In this document: one piece after another, positions 1 through 8,933 of the stretch
Layout: the number at the start of each line of letters is the position of its first letter
Numbering within the stretch: position 1 is the stretch's first letter
Origin: Arachidicoccus rhizosphaerae
Lineage (GTDB): Bacteria; Bacteroidota; Bacteroidia; Chitinophagales; Chitinophagaceae
Direction of reading: 5' to 3'
Assembly (NCBI RefSeq): GCF_900107765.1
Contig: NZ_FNQY01000001.1
Coordinates: forward strand, 496,001-560,000
Length of the DNA stretch: 64,000 nucleotides
The notes under the pieces: model-generated
Seen by the model: the letters and a program-made list of their open reading frames with translations, nothing else
Databases searched by the model: none
What the model was told of the DNA's origin: nothing
Program-made: the position numbers and the translations under genes

Positions 1-340
1 GAAATTCAGTAGTTATCAACTGGACGCTTCTGAACCGTCTGGTATCGGCAAAGTCCTGGCCAATAAGTGGTATGTAGATGAGATCTATGACGCGGTTATC
101 GCAAAACCTTTACTTAAGTTCAGTGGCTTTTTAAAGAACATCATCGATAAAAGAGTCATCGACGGGATCGTAAACGGAACCGGTCGTTTTGTTCAGTATA
201 CCTCCAGGCAGCTGCGACTGGTGCAAAGCGGTCAGGTGGGCGGCTATATCCTGATGATGGTGTTGTCCCTGGTTGTATTATTTGTGGCCTTCTGGAATCA
301 GGCATATATATTAAGGTTTATCCACTGGATATTTAAATAA
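1..340 (+). CDS. nuoL: NADH-quinone oxidoreductase subunit L, C-terminal fragment
   Basis: The reading frame is open from base 2 and stops at 338-340; about 112 C-terminal residues are present and the start lies outside the window. The piece shows the end of the lateral-helix region of NuoL (a WYVDEIYD segment, typical of NuoL just before its last helices) and a final hydrophobic helix (YILMMVLSLVVLFVAFW). NuoL is one of the three antiporter-like proton-pumping subunits of respiratory complex I in the inner membrane. The order L-M-N with nuoM 53 bases downstream is the normal end of a nuo operon, which supports the call on this short fragment. Confidence 0.9.
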   Translation, partial: KFSSYQLDASEPSGIGKVLANKWYVDEIYDAVIAKPLLKFSGFLKNIIDKRVIDGIVNGTGRFVQYTSRQLRLVQSGQVGGYILMMVLSLVVLFVAFWNQAYILRFIHWIFK

Positions 341-393
341 GATTAGGTAGTAGTATCCATTAAAAACATTTGTAAAGAGATTACAATACAGAT

Positions 394-1821
394 ATGATAG
401 TTTTACTCATTTTAATTCCGGTTGTCGCAGGTGTGCTCTCCTTTTTTGTAAAAAATGGGAAAGCTGCCCGCTCATTGGCGCTGGCCGGTTCACTTTTGAC
501 CTTTCTGGTAGCCTTGCTACTTGTCATCACTTCAAAAGGAACGGTCACCCTGGAAAAAGAGTGGCTGCCACAAATCGGCAGTAACTTTTCCCTGTCCATG
601 GATGGCATGGCTAAAATGCTTTGCTTATTAAATGCAGTAGCCTTACCGCTGATTTTATCTTCTACTATCAGAGAGAAATACAGCGATAAGGGAAATTTCT
701 TTGGATTACTGCTGCTGACCCAGGCCGGGATGATGGGCGTGTTCTTAGCTGCTGATGTGTTGTTGTTTTATTTTTTCTGGGAGCTGGCGCTGATTCCGAT
801 TTACTTTCTTTGTTCTCAGTACGGAGGTGACCGGAAAATTCAGGCGACCTTTAAATTCTTCATTTATACCTTTTTAGGTTCCTTGTTTTTATTGATAGGT
901 ATAATTTACCTTTATCTTAAAACGCCGGATCACAGTTTTGCACTCAGCTCTTTTTATCATTTACAGTTAACAGGTACAGAGCAAAATATCGGATTCTGGT
1001 TGTTTTTTGTGGCCTTTGCCATTAAGATGCCGGTATTTCCATTGCATACCTGGCAGCCGGATGCCTATGAGCAGGCACCTAGTGCCGGCACTATGATTTT
1101 AAGTGCCGTAATGGTAAAAATGGGTATTTATGCGACCATCCGCTATGTGTTGCCTATTTTCCCTGCAGCTACTTTATCCTTTAATCACATTATTATTATT
1201 TTTTCGGTCATCGGGTTATTATACGCTTCCTTTATCGCCATCAGACAAGATGATTTAAAAAGGCTGATCGCGTATTCCTCCATTGCCCACATTGGTTTAA
1301 TGTGTGCGGCCGTATTCTCTTTACAGCAGGTTGGTCTGCAGGGGGTGCTGGTACAAATGTTTAACCATGGGGTAAACGTCCTTGGTTTATGGATCGTGGC
1401 CACTGCCATTGAACAGCAGACCGGTACCCGTAAACTCAGTGAAATGGGTGGTCTGGCCATGAAGGCTCCGGTACTGGCGATTTTATTTATGGTCATGACA
1501 CTGGCAAACGTATCTCTTCCGCTCACCAACTCCTTTATCGGAGAGTTTCTGATGTTTAACGGACTATTCCGTTATAATGTGTGGGCCGGCGCTGTTGCCT
1601 GTATCAGTATTATCCTGGTCGCTATTTACTCGCTATGGGCCATGCAGAAAATGTTTTACGGAGAAGTGTCTTCCTTTACACAAAATGCAGTAGAGGCTCC
1701 CAAAAATACACAGTACGCGCTAATTGTTATCACCATTGTGATTATCATATTAGGGGTTTATCCGGCTCCGCTGCTGGATTTAACCAGAGATACCGTGCAG
1801 GCGGTGCTTCATGTAAAATAG
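394..1821 (+). CDS. nuoM: NADH-quinone oxidoreductase subunit M
   Basis: A 475-residue polytopic membrane protein, the antiporter-like proton channel subunit M of complex I. Visible signatures are the WELALIP helix with the channel glutamate (E130), the HTWQPDAYEQAPS loop, the following VMVKMGIY helix with its lysine (K242), and LKRLIAYSSIAHIG, all standard for NuoM/MrpD-type proton antiporter modules. Length is slightly below the usual 490-510, mostly at the N-terminus. It sits between nuoL and nuoN and is probably cotranscribed with them. The call is secure. Confidence 0.97.
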   Translation: MIVLLILIPVVAGVLSFFVKNGKAARSLALAGSLLTFLVALLLVITSKGTVTLEKEWLPQIGSNFSLSMDGMAKMLCLLNAVALPLILSSTIREKYSDKGNFFGLLLLTQAGMMGVFLAADVLLFYFFWELALIPIYFLCSQYGGDRKIQATFKFFIYTFLGSLFLLIGIIYLYLKTPDHSFALSSFYHLQLTGTEQNIGFWLFFVAFAIKMPVFPLHTWQPDAYEQAPSAGTMILSAVMVKMGIYATIRYVLPIFPAATLSFNHIIIIFSVIGLLYASFIAIRQDDLKRLIAYSSIAHIGLMCAAVFSLQQVGLQGVLVQMFNHGVNVLGLWIVATAIEQQTGTRKLSEMGGLAMKAPVLAILFMVMTLANVSLPLTNSFIGEFLMFNGLFRYNVWAGAVACISIILVAIYSLWAMQKMFYGEVSSFTQNAVEAPKNTQYALIVITIVIIILGVYPAPLLDLTRDTVQAVLHVK

Positions 1822-1945
1822 TAGGCCGTTAAGGCCAATGAAAAGAGTATTTAAAAAGTTGAAACGGCCTACTGGCCGGATTTGAAAATAGAAAAATAAA
1901 AAGGGCGGGTCCTTTAGCCCTACGTCAATAAAATTCGTTAGAACT

Positions 1946-3373
1946 ATGAACGCAATCATACTGTCAGCAATTTTTGGAATAGTGATGATGCTAAGCAGTG
2001 CATTTGTAAAGAATACAAAAGCCTATAAAAGCATTGCGCTGGTCGGGCTTATTTTGTTATTGCTGGCCAATATTTGCGAGACCTATAGTCATGCCTGGCT
2101 GAATATCCCTACGTTTGATATGCTGGAATTCAGCCGGTTCGGCCTTTATTTTAATACCCTGGCGATTGCCTGTACGATTCTGTTCAGTGCTTTTTCTCAA
2201 AGAGAGATAGAAAGAGTCGGCCGGTACATAGGAGAGTATTTTGCACTCATTTTCTTTGTGCTCTGTGGTATTTTTATCCTGTCCTCCTACAATAACCTTT
2301 TGATGTTATTCATCGGGATAGAAATTATGTCTATTCCTTTATATATACTGACCGGCGCCAGAAAGGAAAACCTGAAAAGCAATGAAGCGTCCTTGAAGTA
2401 TTTTTTAATGGGATCTTTCTCAACCGGGATCCTGCTCATGGGGATTGCTTTAGTCTATGGAGGAACCGGCGATTTTGCCCTGGTCCATCATGGTCAGGAT
2501 ATCAGTACTTCCATTGCAGGTGCCATGAATAAAAGAATGTCCTTTCTGGATGTAGCGGGAATGATTCTGATCCTTACCGGTATGTGCTTTAAAGTGTCTG
2601 CCGCTCCATTTCATTTTTGGGCACCAGATATTTATGACGGTTCTCCCAGTGTATTTACTTCCTTTATGGCAACCATTGTAAAGGCAGGCGCATTTATAGC
2701 CTTTATCCGCCTGTTTGCCATCAGAGAAGAAGAAACGACGATTTTAGAAAATGCCATTATAGGAGTAGACTGGAAGATGCTCTTCTCCATAATAATCGTA
2801 GCCACCTTACTCTTTGGTAATATTACGGCTATTTTCCAGCAAAGTGTAAAACGCATGCTGGCCTACTCTTCCATCGCACAGGCTGGTTTTATGCTTTTTT
2901 CGCTGTTAAGTTTAAATGACACTGCAAAAGAAGGCCTGTTATTATATGTTGTAGCCTATAGCGTTGCAACCATAGGCCTGTTCGGTATCCTGGCAAAGAT
3001 GAAGGATTATACGCTGGCCGGTTATAACGGTATGGCCAAATCCCATCCGACGCTTGCTTTTGCAAATGCGATCTTTTTACTCTCTTTATCCGGTATACCG
3101 CTGACTATTGGCTTTTTTGCCAAATATTATATGTTGATGGCGGTTATCCAGACCGGCGGTTATATGTGGGTTGCTATCGTGGGCGTTATTTTTGCCGTGA
3201 TCAGTGTCTTCTATTATTTTAGAGTGATATGGTCCATGTATTTTAAAGAAGGTACCGTTGAATTGAAATATCCGGTAACCAAAGGGTTTAAAATCCTGGC
3301 TGTGGTAATGGCACTGATTATTATTCTACTGGGCGCTTTCCCGCAGGTTATTTTGAACTTTTTATATTTTTAA
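1946..3373 (+). CDS. nuoN: NADH-quinone oxidoreductase subunit N
   Basis: A 475-residue membrane protein with about 14 hydrophobic helices, subunit N of complex I and the third antiporter-like proton pump. The conserved loop PFHFWAPDIYDGSPS followed by a helix with the pump lysine (TIVKAGAF), and the QSVKRMLAYSSIAQAG motif, identify it and separate it from NuoM. It is the last gene of the nuo operon: 124 bases separate it from nuoM and a strong hairpin terminator follows at 3427-3474. Confidence 0.97.
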   Translation: MNAIILSAIFGIVMMLSSAFVKNTKAYKSIALVGLILLLLANICETYSHAWLNIPTFDMLEFSRFGLYFNTLAIACTILFSAFSQREIERVGRYIGEYFALIFFVLCGIFILSSYNNLLMLFIGIEIMSIPLYILTGARKENLKSNEASLKYFLMGSFSTGILLMGIALVYGGTGDFALVHHGQDISTSIAGAMNKRMSFLDVAGMILILTGMCFKVSAAPFHFWAPDIYDGSPSVFTSFMATIVKAGAFIAFIRLFAIREEETTILENAIIGVDWKMLFSIIIVATLLFGNITAIFQQSVKRMLAYSSIAQAGFMLFSLLSLNDTAKEGLLLYVVAYSVATIGLFGILAKMKDYTLAGYNGMAKSHPTLAFANAIFLLSLSGIPLTIGFFAKYYMLMAVIQTGGYMWVAIVGVIFAVISVFYYFRVIWSMYFKEGTVELKYPVTKGFKILAVVMALIIILLGAFPQVILNFLYF

Positions 3374-3426
3374 TCTGATTCACTTATCCTGCCAGGGAAA
3401 TTGATTCAGATGGAGGATATCACTAT

Positions 3427-3474
3427 AAACGGCATGGGCCTGAGCTTTATAATTAGCTCAGGCCCATGCCGTTT
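3427..3474 (+). terminator. Intrinsic terminator after the nuo operon
   Basis: A perfect 20-bp stem (3427-3446 with 3455-3474) and an 8-base loop; the left arm begins with AAA and the right arm ends in a T run, so it could also stop transcription from the opposite strand. It lies 53 bases after the nuoN stop. Confidence 0.85.
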
Positions 3475-3477
3475 TTA

Positions 3478-3784
3478 TGGCTCAATGGCCCGCGTACTAT
3501 AATCAATAGAGAATAGTTTTGTCTATTGATGTTAAGGTACAGAGGGGCACCCAGACATCTTTCAAATGGTGAAAATAGGGCCTTGTATTGACGATACTGC
3601 TGTTTTCAATGCTGCGAATCTTTTTATTGGCTGCCAAATCTCTCATTTTGACATAGATTTGGCAGCCAATAAAATTTATTAATTGCCAAATGTGGTCATT
3701 TTTGCATAGATTTGGCAGGCAATAAAATTTATTAATTGCCAAATGTGGTAAATATGGCGTAGATTTGAGTGAGAAATGGGATTA
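3478..3784. other. Gene-free spacer between nuoN terminator and ATPase gene
   Basis: About 300 AT-rich bases without a credible gene. Apart from the tandem palindromic repeat (3626-3770) nothing else was recognised. A 79-codon frame on the minus strand here is built largely from the repeat itself and is not taken as a gene. Confidence 0.6.
3626..3770. repeat. Tandem 53-bp repeat with palindromic arms
   Basis: A 53-bp unit begins at 3652 (CATAGATTTGGCA...), again at 3705, and a third, truncated copy starts at 3758 (CGTAGATTTG), so the period is exact. Each full unit holds an imperfect palindrome with arms ATTTGGCA and TGCCAAAT around an AATAAA/TTTATT core. A further inverted arm lies before the array: 3626-3640 is the exact reverse complement of 3656-3670 (15 bp). 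The array ends just upstream of the promoter of the ATPase gene at 3829. It could be an operator array, a recombination site or remains of a palindromic mobile repeat; the sequence alone does not decide. Confidence 0.8.
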
Positions 3785-3814
3785 TTTGTTGACAAGCCTC
3801 ACATGTTATATTTG
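3785..3814 (+). promoter_or_regulatory. Bacteroidota-type promoter of the DUF234 ATPase gene
   Basis: TTTG at 3785-3788 and TATATTTG (TAnnTTTG) at 3807-3814 are 18 bases apart, matching the -33/-7 consensus of the Bacteroidota primary sigma factor. The start codon at 3829 is only 14 bases after the -7 box, so the leader is very short. Confidence 0.7.
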
Positions 3815-3828
3815 ATAGACAACAAGCT

Positions 3829-5265
3829 ATGAAATCAGAAATTATTGGCAGAGAGAAGGAAATAAAAACTTTGGAACGCTTGTTAGATAGTGACCAGCCG
3901 GAGTTGTTAGCTATTTATGGCAGAAGACGCGTAGGGAAAACCTATCTAATAAAAAATTATTATGCGGATCATCTAAAATTTATTTGTTCGGGAGAAGCTG
4001 GTGCAAATCAACAAAGACAGCTTCATAATTTTCAGGACCAGATGAATATCTGGTTTCCGGAAAGTAGACAACTTCAGGCTCCTGCAAACTGGCAACAGGC
4101 TTTTGTTGTATTGCGTGCATGTCTTGAGACACTTGATAAGAAAGGTAAAAAAGTGATTTTTTTTGATGAGCTGCCTTGGCTAGATACACATAAGTCGGGA
4201 TTTTTGTCAGCTTTTGGATATTTTTGGAATATATATTTATCTGAAAGAAGGGATATTCTGGTAGTCATCTGCGGTTCGGCAGCTTCCTGGATGATTAAGA
4301 AAATTGTGAATAATAAGGGGGGATTGCACAATAGAATAACACAGCATCTTCGGTTGCAACCTTTCGATTTATATGAGACAAAGGCATATTTGAAATATAA
4401 ACGAATAGCTTTTAGTGATTATCAGATTCTTCAATTATATATGGTGATGGGTGGGATTCCCCATTATTTAAATACAGTGCGAAGGGGAGAAAGCCTCCAT
4501 CAGGCTATAGATAATGCATGTTTCAAAAGAAATGGCGTACTAGTTCCTGAGTTTAAGAATCTTTATGAGGCACTATTTACGCATGCACAGCGTCATTATA
4601 ATGTTATTCATGCCTTGGCTCTGAAAAACAAAGGCATGACACGCAATGAATTACTTGACAGATCAAATGTGGTAAAAGGAGGAGGATTAACCAGCGTATT
4701 GGATGAATTATTAGAAAGTGGATTCATTGAAAAAATTGACCCGTTTAGAAAAAAGAAAAAAGAAAGCCTTTACCGTTTGATAGATCCATTTTCTCTCTTT
4801 TATTTAAAATTCATGGATGGGAGCAGTGGTAAATCGGATTGGTTGTCCATAAGTAAAACGCCTAAATATATGTCCTGGTGCGGATATGCATTCGAGAATA
4901 TATGTATGACGCATATCCCTCAAATCAAAAAAGCGCTAGGCATTGCAGGAATGAATATTTCTTATTCTTCCTGGTACAAGCCCGGCAATCAAACCACGGA
5001 TGGTGGGCAAATTGATCTTTTGTTAGAACGCAGTGATAATACCATCCAGGTTTGCGAGGTTAAATATAGTTCGAAAACTTTTGTCATTGATAAAAAATAC
5101 AGCCAGGAAATAGGTCAAAAGATAAATGCATTTCAGCAAGACCTTCCCAGAGGTTACGCTCTGTTATTGACCTTTATTACAACATATGGGGTGGCTACCA
5201 ATGATTATAAGATTCAACTAGTTGACAATGAGGTTACCATGGATGCTTTATTCACTCAGCTTTAA
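3829..5265 (+). CDS. ATPase with C-terminal PD-(D/E)XK-like domain (ATPase_2/DUF234 family)
   Basis: A 478-residue protein. Residues 1-230 form a STAND-like ATPase: Walker A GRRRVGKT (31-38), Walker B VIFFDELPW with D113-E114. A winged-helix-like part follows (around 275-320: RNELLDRS...LLESGFIEKI). The C-terminus has a PD-(D/E)XK nuclease-like core: D396 in GGQIDLLLE and the E410-V-K412 pair in VCEVKYSS, so the catalytic set looks intact. Members of this family are abundant in archaea and Bacteroidota; their role is largely unknown, and defence or mobile-element functions have been suggested only by context. The gene stands alone, more AT-rich than nuoN before it, preceded by the tandem palindrome array and its own promoter. 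Transfer is likely, function unproven. Confidence 0.85.
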   Translation: MKSEIIGREKEIKTLERLLDSDQPELLAIYGRRRVGKTYLIKNYYADHLKFICSGEAGANQQRQLHNFQDQMNIWFPESRQLQAPANWQQAFVVLRACLETLDKKGKKVIFFDELPWLDTHKSGFLSAFGYFWNIYLSERRDILVVICGSAASWMIKKIVNNKGGLHNRITQHLRLQPFDLYETKAYLKYKRIAFSDYQILQLYMVMGGIPHYLNTVRRGESLHQAIDNACFKRNGVLVPEFKNLYEALFTHAQRHYNVIHALALKNKGMTRNELLDRSNVVKGGGLTSVLDELLESGFIEKIDPFRKKKKESLYRLIDPFSLFYLKFMDGSSGKSDWLSISKTPKYMSWCGYAFENICMTHIPQIKKALGIAGMNISYSSWYKPGNQTTDGGQIDLLLERSDNTIQVCEVKYSSKTFVIDKKYSQEIGQKINAFQQDLPRGYALLLTFITTYGVATNDYKIQLVDNEVTMDALFTQL

Positions 5266-5307
5266 TCGTAATCTTGTCCTTTGTGGATGGGAAATGATGA
5301 CCGCTTC

Positions 5308-5817
5308 TTACTTTTTACGTTTGTATACAGGCACGCTACTACAGGCCTCGCCGTACATAATACTCTGCACATGGGGTAAGAGTCGCTTAGTCATGGCAAA
5401 ATAAACAGCGGCATTTACGTCCTTTTTCCCGCAACCCTTTAAAATGACGCGTTTGTCCTGATAGGGGGTGATATCTAATTGATGGACCTGTCTTTCTGTT
5501 ATTTGCATGGCCATCTCATCCGGAGTCCCGATAAAAACATCGGCAGCAATAGGCGTAAGGTAGGTAGCCAGCAGCATATAAGCCCATCTGGGGATGATCG
5601 CATCGGTGGAGCAGTAAATAGCCACGAGCCGGCCTTTATAGACAGACCAGTCATTATTTTTCAAAGATTCTCTGAAAGGCTTCTCTTTTAACAGCATTTC
5701 CATAAATAGCCATTCTTTCATATCAATGCCTATAATGTCTCCCTTAGGATAAAAATCCTCCAGATCAATAGTTATAATGCCACTCTCTGCTACTTTATTG
5801 ACGATTACATCTTCCAT
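5308..5817 (-). CDS. DUF2480 family protein
   Basis: A 169-residue soluble protein matching the Bacteroidota DUF2480 family, recognised from the N-terminus IVNKVAESGIITIDLED, the WLFMEMLLKEKPFRE stretch and the central CSTDAIIPRWAYMLLA segment, followed by a cysteine-containing tail. The biochemical role is unknown. No signal peptide or membrane segment is visible. It is convergent with the ATPase gene (42 bases apart) and divergent from the POT transporter; the neighbours give no hint of its job. Confidence 0.85.
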   Translation of the reverse strand: MEDVIVNKVAESGIITIDLEDFYPKGDIIGIDMKEWLFMEMLLKEKPFRESLKNNDWSVYKGRLVAIYCSTDAIIPRWAYMLLATYLTPIAADVFIGTPDEMAMQITERQVHQLDITPYQDKRVILKGCGKKDVNAAVYFAMTKRLLPHVQSIMYGEACSSVPVYKRKK

Positions 5818-6048
5818 AATACCGGTTTGTTACAAAGGTCTGAAATTTATCGTTAAGAGTTGTGTATAATCGGCTTTCCCTGAGTACAGGCACCAAAAGC
5901 TTATATATGGCGGGTTTTATGAAAATTATACGGCAAAAATCAACAAAACACGGATTTTCTTAAGTATTTTGGCCTCTAAATGTAATAATGGCTTACTTTT
6001 AGGCCAGTTTTAATAACTAACGAACATTAATTATTTTAAAGATTTATT

Positions 6049-7719
6049 ATGGCAACCGTACAACCGGCAAAACTAAAACACCACAAAGGCTTATGGATCC
6101 TGTTTGGAACAGAAATGTGGGAGCGTTTTGGTTATTACCTGATGGTAGGGATATTCCTATTGTATTTAAAAGACCCCATTAGCAATGGGGGCGCAGGATT
6201 TAATCTAAAAATGGCAACGGACCTGGTAGGGTCTTATATTGCGATGGCTTATCTGACACCCTTTATCGGTGGGCTCATTGCGGACAGGTATTTAGGATAT
6301 AGAAAGGCCATTATCCTGGGAGGAGCCCTGCTGGCAGCGGGCTATTTTGTCCTTGCTATACCGGGTAAAACGCCCATGTATATTGCCTTACTCTTACTGG
6401 TAACGGGTAATGGATTTTTTAAACCGAATATCAGTACACTGCTGGGTAATATTTATAATAAAGAAGAACTGAAAGCCCGAAAGGACAATGCCTATAATAT
6501 CTTTTATATGGGGATTAATATAGGCGCCTTTGTCTGCAATTTTGTCGCTGCTTATATGCGTAATCATTATGGCTGGGGTTATGCATTTATGGCGGCGGGT
6601 GTTGGGATGACCATAGCACTAGTCTGGTTTATCATTGGTTATAAATCCGTAGCCGAGGGAGATGTTAAGAAACCGGTTCAAAAGGAAGACATGCCAATGA
6701 AAAAGATTCTGGGCTACGTCTTTTTGCCGGCGGCCATCGCCGGCGCCATAGGCTGGAATATGCAGGCAATGCTTGGTCATACCATCTTTGGGACGACCTC
6801 CAATGATGCCTTTATGTTTGCCTGTGTTCCTATCATCATCTTTTATATTGGCTTATTTATAAAAGCCAGCAGAGAGGACAAAAGAGGCCTGGGCGCTTTA
6901 TTCTCTTTCTTCCTGGTATCCATTGTATTTTGGGTCATTTATAACCAAAACAGCACGGGCCTTACTATCTGGGCAGACCAGTATACGAACCGGGAAATGC
7001 CGGCGAGTCTGGAAAAAGTCACCAAACCATTTGGCTTTTTGGAACCGGTCACTACAGCGCCGCATGAAGTCATCAAATATGATCAGTATTTTAGATCGAC
7101 CCAGGGTCCCGATGGTAAACTGGTGAAGACACAGGGTCCAGACACTTATTTCAATAATCTACCACAAAAAGACTGGCCCAAAGAGGGGCATTTAAATCTA
7201 CTCTCGACGGAAATTTTCCAATCCATTAATCCATTTTTTATAGTACTGTTTACGCCTATTCTGGTCTGGCTCTTTGGCAGGATGGCCAGGAAGAAAAGGG
7301 AGCCCAGTACGCCGCGCAAGGTTGGACTGGGAATCTGGTTTGCCGGCCTGTCATCACTGGTGATGTATATCGCTATTATGTCCACAGATGTATTTCATAA
7401 TAAAACGGAGGCCTACTGGATAGTGGCCACCTATGCCATCTTTACCATTGGGGAGTTACTGGTCAGCCCGATAGGTTTATCACTGGTGTCTAAACTATCG
7501 CCGCCCAGAATCACCGCCCTTATGATGGGGGCCTGGTTTATCGTCAATGCCATTGCCGGTAAATTAGCGGGGCTTATGGCAACTTTCTGGGATAGCTTCA
7601 CCCATAAGCAGAACTATTTCTTGATACTGGTAATTGCTGCTGCGGTGGCAGGTCTTGTTATGTTTGTGCTCAGCAAAAGGATTTCTACCGTCTTACAAGA
7701 AAAGACCGGTAGTAGCTAG
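6049..7719 (+). CDS. POT/PTR2 family proton-coupled oligopeptide transporter
   Basis: A 556-residue inner-membrane protein with about 14 hydrophobic helices. The E-x-x-E-R proton-coupling motif is present in the first helix (TEMWERFGYY, E22/E25/R26), and the second PTR2 signature (NGFFKPNISTLLGN) follows near residue 125. Such carriers import di- and tripeptides with protons. A hydrophilic insertion of about 70 residues lies between helices near 320-385 (NSTGLTIWADQYTNREMPAS...NNLPQKDWPKEG), as in many Bacteroidota members. It is a single-gene unit with a terminator at 7753. No -7 box with a full match was found upstream. Confidence 0.95.
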   Translation: MATVQPAKLKHHKGLWILFGTEMWERFGYYLMVGIFLLYLKDPISNGGAGFNLKMATDLVGSYIAMAYLTPFIGGLIADRYLGYRKAIILGGALLAAGYFVLAIPGKTPMYIALLLLVTGNGFFKPNISTLLGNIYNKEELKARKDNAYNIFYMGINIGAFVCNFVAAYMRNHYGWGYAFMAAGVGMTIALVWFIIGYKSVAEGDVKKPVQKEDMPMKKILGYVFLPAAIAGAIGWNMQAMLGHTIFGTTSNDAFMFACVPIIIFYIGLFIKASREDKRGLGALFSFFLVSIVFWVIYNQNSTGLTIWADQYTNREMPASLEKVTKPFGFLEPVTTAPHEVIKYDQYFRSTQGPDGKLVKTQGPDTYFNNLPQKDWPKEGHLNLLSTEIFQSINPFFIVLFTPILVWLFGRMARKKREPSTPRKVGLGIWFAGLSSLVMYIAIMSTDVFHNKTEAYWIVATYAIFTIGELLVSPIGLSLVSKLSPPRITALMMGAWFIVNAIAGKLAGLMATFWDSFTHKQNYFLILVIAAAVAGLVMFVLSKRISTVLQEKTGSS

Positions 7720-7752
7720 TTTAAAAACGTACAATTTGGCGGTTTATATAAG

Positions 7753-7803
7753 AAAAAACATCTGGTAATACCTTTTCTCTAGGACAATCGCCAGATGTTT
7801 TTT
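7753..7803. terminator. Terminator shared by POT transporter and AhpD-like gene
   Basis: A 13-bp stem (7753-7765 with 7791-7803) with a 25-base loop; A run on the left and T run on the right allow use in both directions. It lies between two convergent genes. Confidence 0.7.
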
Positions 7804-7833
7804 TATGCTTCATACCCAAAGGAACCAGCTGTG

Positions 7834-8280
7834 CTACTCTGCTTTAGCCACCGGTTGTTGGGTGCTGATGGCTATTCTGTTCCAGCCGTTAATGGTGATG
7901 ATTGCCATGATGACTTCCGCCACTTTATGTTCACCTAATAACGTTACTGCTGCTTGATAGGTCGCGTCACTTACACCACCTTTAGAGATCAACGTTACTT
8001 CTTCCGTTAGGGCCAGGATGGCTTTTTCTGTTTCTGTATACAGATCCGTTTCTCGCCAGGCATTCAACAGGTAAATACGCTGCTCTGTCTCCCCGTTTTT
8101 ACGGGCATCTGTTGTATGCATGTTTAAACAGAAAGCACAGCCGTTAATCTGGGAGGCGCGGATTTTGATCAACTCCTTTTCAATGGGTGTCAGAGAGGTG
8201 GTGCTGACGTATTTTTCCATGGCTGACTGCGCTGCATATGCAGCCGGCAGATCTTTTAAGATGTTCATTCTTTTTTGCAT
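7834..8280 (-). CDS. Carboxymuconolactone decarboxylase / AhpD-like protein
   Basis: A 148-residue protein of the CMD fold with the redox motif C-x-x-C-x-x-x-H (C48, C51, H55 in CAFCLNMH), preceded by an acidic helix (EKELIKIRASQING). In AhpD this cysteine pair shuttles electrons to a peroxidase; other members are of unknown substrate. The gene starts 83 bases after a Crp/Fnr regulator on the same strand and has its own -7 box at 8303-8310, so it is a plausible target of that regulator. A second Met at residue 5 is an alternative start. Confidence 0.9.
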   Translation of the reverse strand: MQKRMNILKDLPAAYAAQSAMEKYVSTTSLTPIEKELIKIRASQINGCAFCLNMHTTDARKNGETEQRIYLLNAWRETDLYTETEKAILALTEEVTLISKGGVSDATYQAAVTLLGEHKVAEVIMAIITINGWNRIAISTQQPVAKAE

Positions 8281-8302
8281 AATCTATACTTTTTAGATAA
8301 GT

Positions 8303-8310
8303 CAAAGGTA
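8303..8310 (-). promoter_or_regulatory. -7 promoter element of the AhpD-like gene
   Basis: TACCTTTG read on the minus strand matches TAnnTTTG and lies 22 bases before the start codon. No clear -33 TTTG was found at the usual spacing. Confidence 0.5.
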
Positions 8311-8363
8311 AAACCCAGGCTTAGAGATTTGCTTAATCTGGTTTAAGAAATGAAAATTGCCGG

Positions 8364-8933
8364 TTATCTGAGTTTTTTGCGCAGTTCACTTAAGTACTCC
8401 GGGGTTAAGCCCAGAAAAGAGGCCAGCATATATTGGGGGACCCTTTGGACAAACTCAGGATGCTTCTCATTAAACTCGTAAAAATAATCTTCCTTGGACT
8501 TCTCATACATCATCATGATGCGCCGCTGGGCGGCTCCAAAGGCCCTTTGCAAATTGAGCCTGAAATACCGGTCCATTAAAGGAACTGCCTGGGTAAGGTT
8601 GTCTAATTGCTCACGGCTTATTTGTAATAAAGTACAGTTTTCTACGGCTTGGATACTGAAAGCTGCCGTATTTGCCGTGTCAAAAGCCAGATAATCCGTC
8701 AGCCACCAGTTTTCAATGGCAAAATGCGTGATTTGTTCTCTTCCTTTTTCATCAATAAAATAAAGGCGCAGGCATCCTTTTTCCACAAAAAAAAGGTCCC
8801 TGCAATAACTGCCTTCTTTTAAAATAATGGCTTTTTTGGCTACGTTGATTCTTGTAAAATGACGGATAACCTGTTGCTGTTCTTCTGTAGTAAGATGTAA
8901 TTGATGATGAATATGTCTGATTAAAGGTTCCAC
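8364..8933 (-). CDS. Crp/Fnr family transcriptional regulator
   Basis: A 189-residue regulator. Residues about 25-115 form a cyclic-nucleotide-binding-like beta roll (LKEGSYCRDLFFVEKGCLRLYFID), followed by a long dimerisation helix and a C-terminal helix-turn-helix (MLASFLGLTPEYLSELRKK). The length and the short HTH_Crp tail are usual for the many orphan Crp-like proteins of Bacteroidota. There are no clustered cysteines of the Fnr iron-sulfur type, and the cNMP-contact residues cannot be judged by eye. Being followed by an AhpD-like gene, it may respond to redox or toxic-compound stress; that is inference. Confidence 0.9.
   Translation of the reverse strand: MEPLIRHIHHQLHLTTEEQQQVIRHFTRINVAKKAIILKEGSYCRDLFFVEKGCLRLYFIDEKGREQITHFAIENWWLTDYLAFDTANTAAFSIQAVENCTLLQISREQLDNLTQAVPLMDRYFRLNLQRAFGAAQRRIMMMYEKSKEDYFYEFNEKHPEFVQRVPQYMLASFLGLTPEYLSELRKKLR

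Noticed and set aside
3503-3742. 79-codon minus-strand frame over the tandem repeat
   Set aside because: It is made of the repeat itself (the protein repeats INKFYCLP-like and INFIGCQ-like segments), with no start signal; treated as non-coding.
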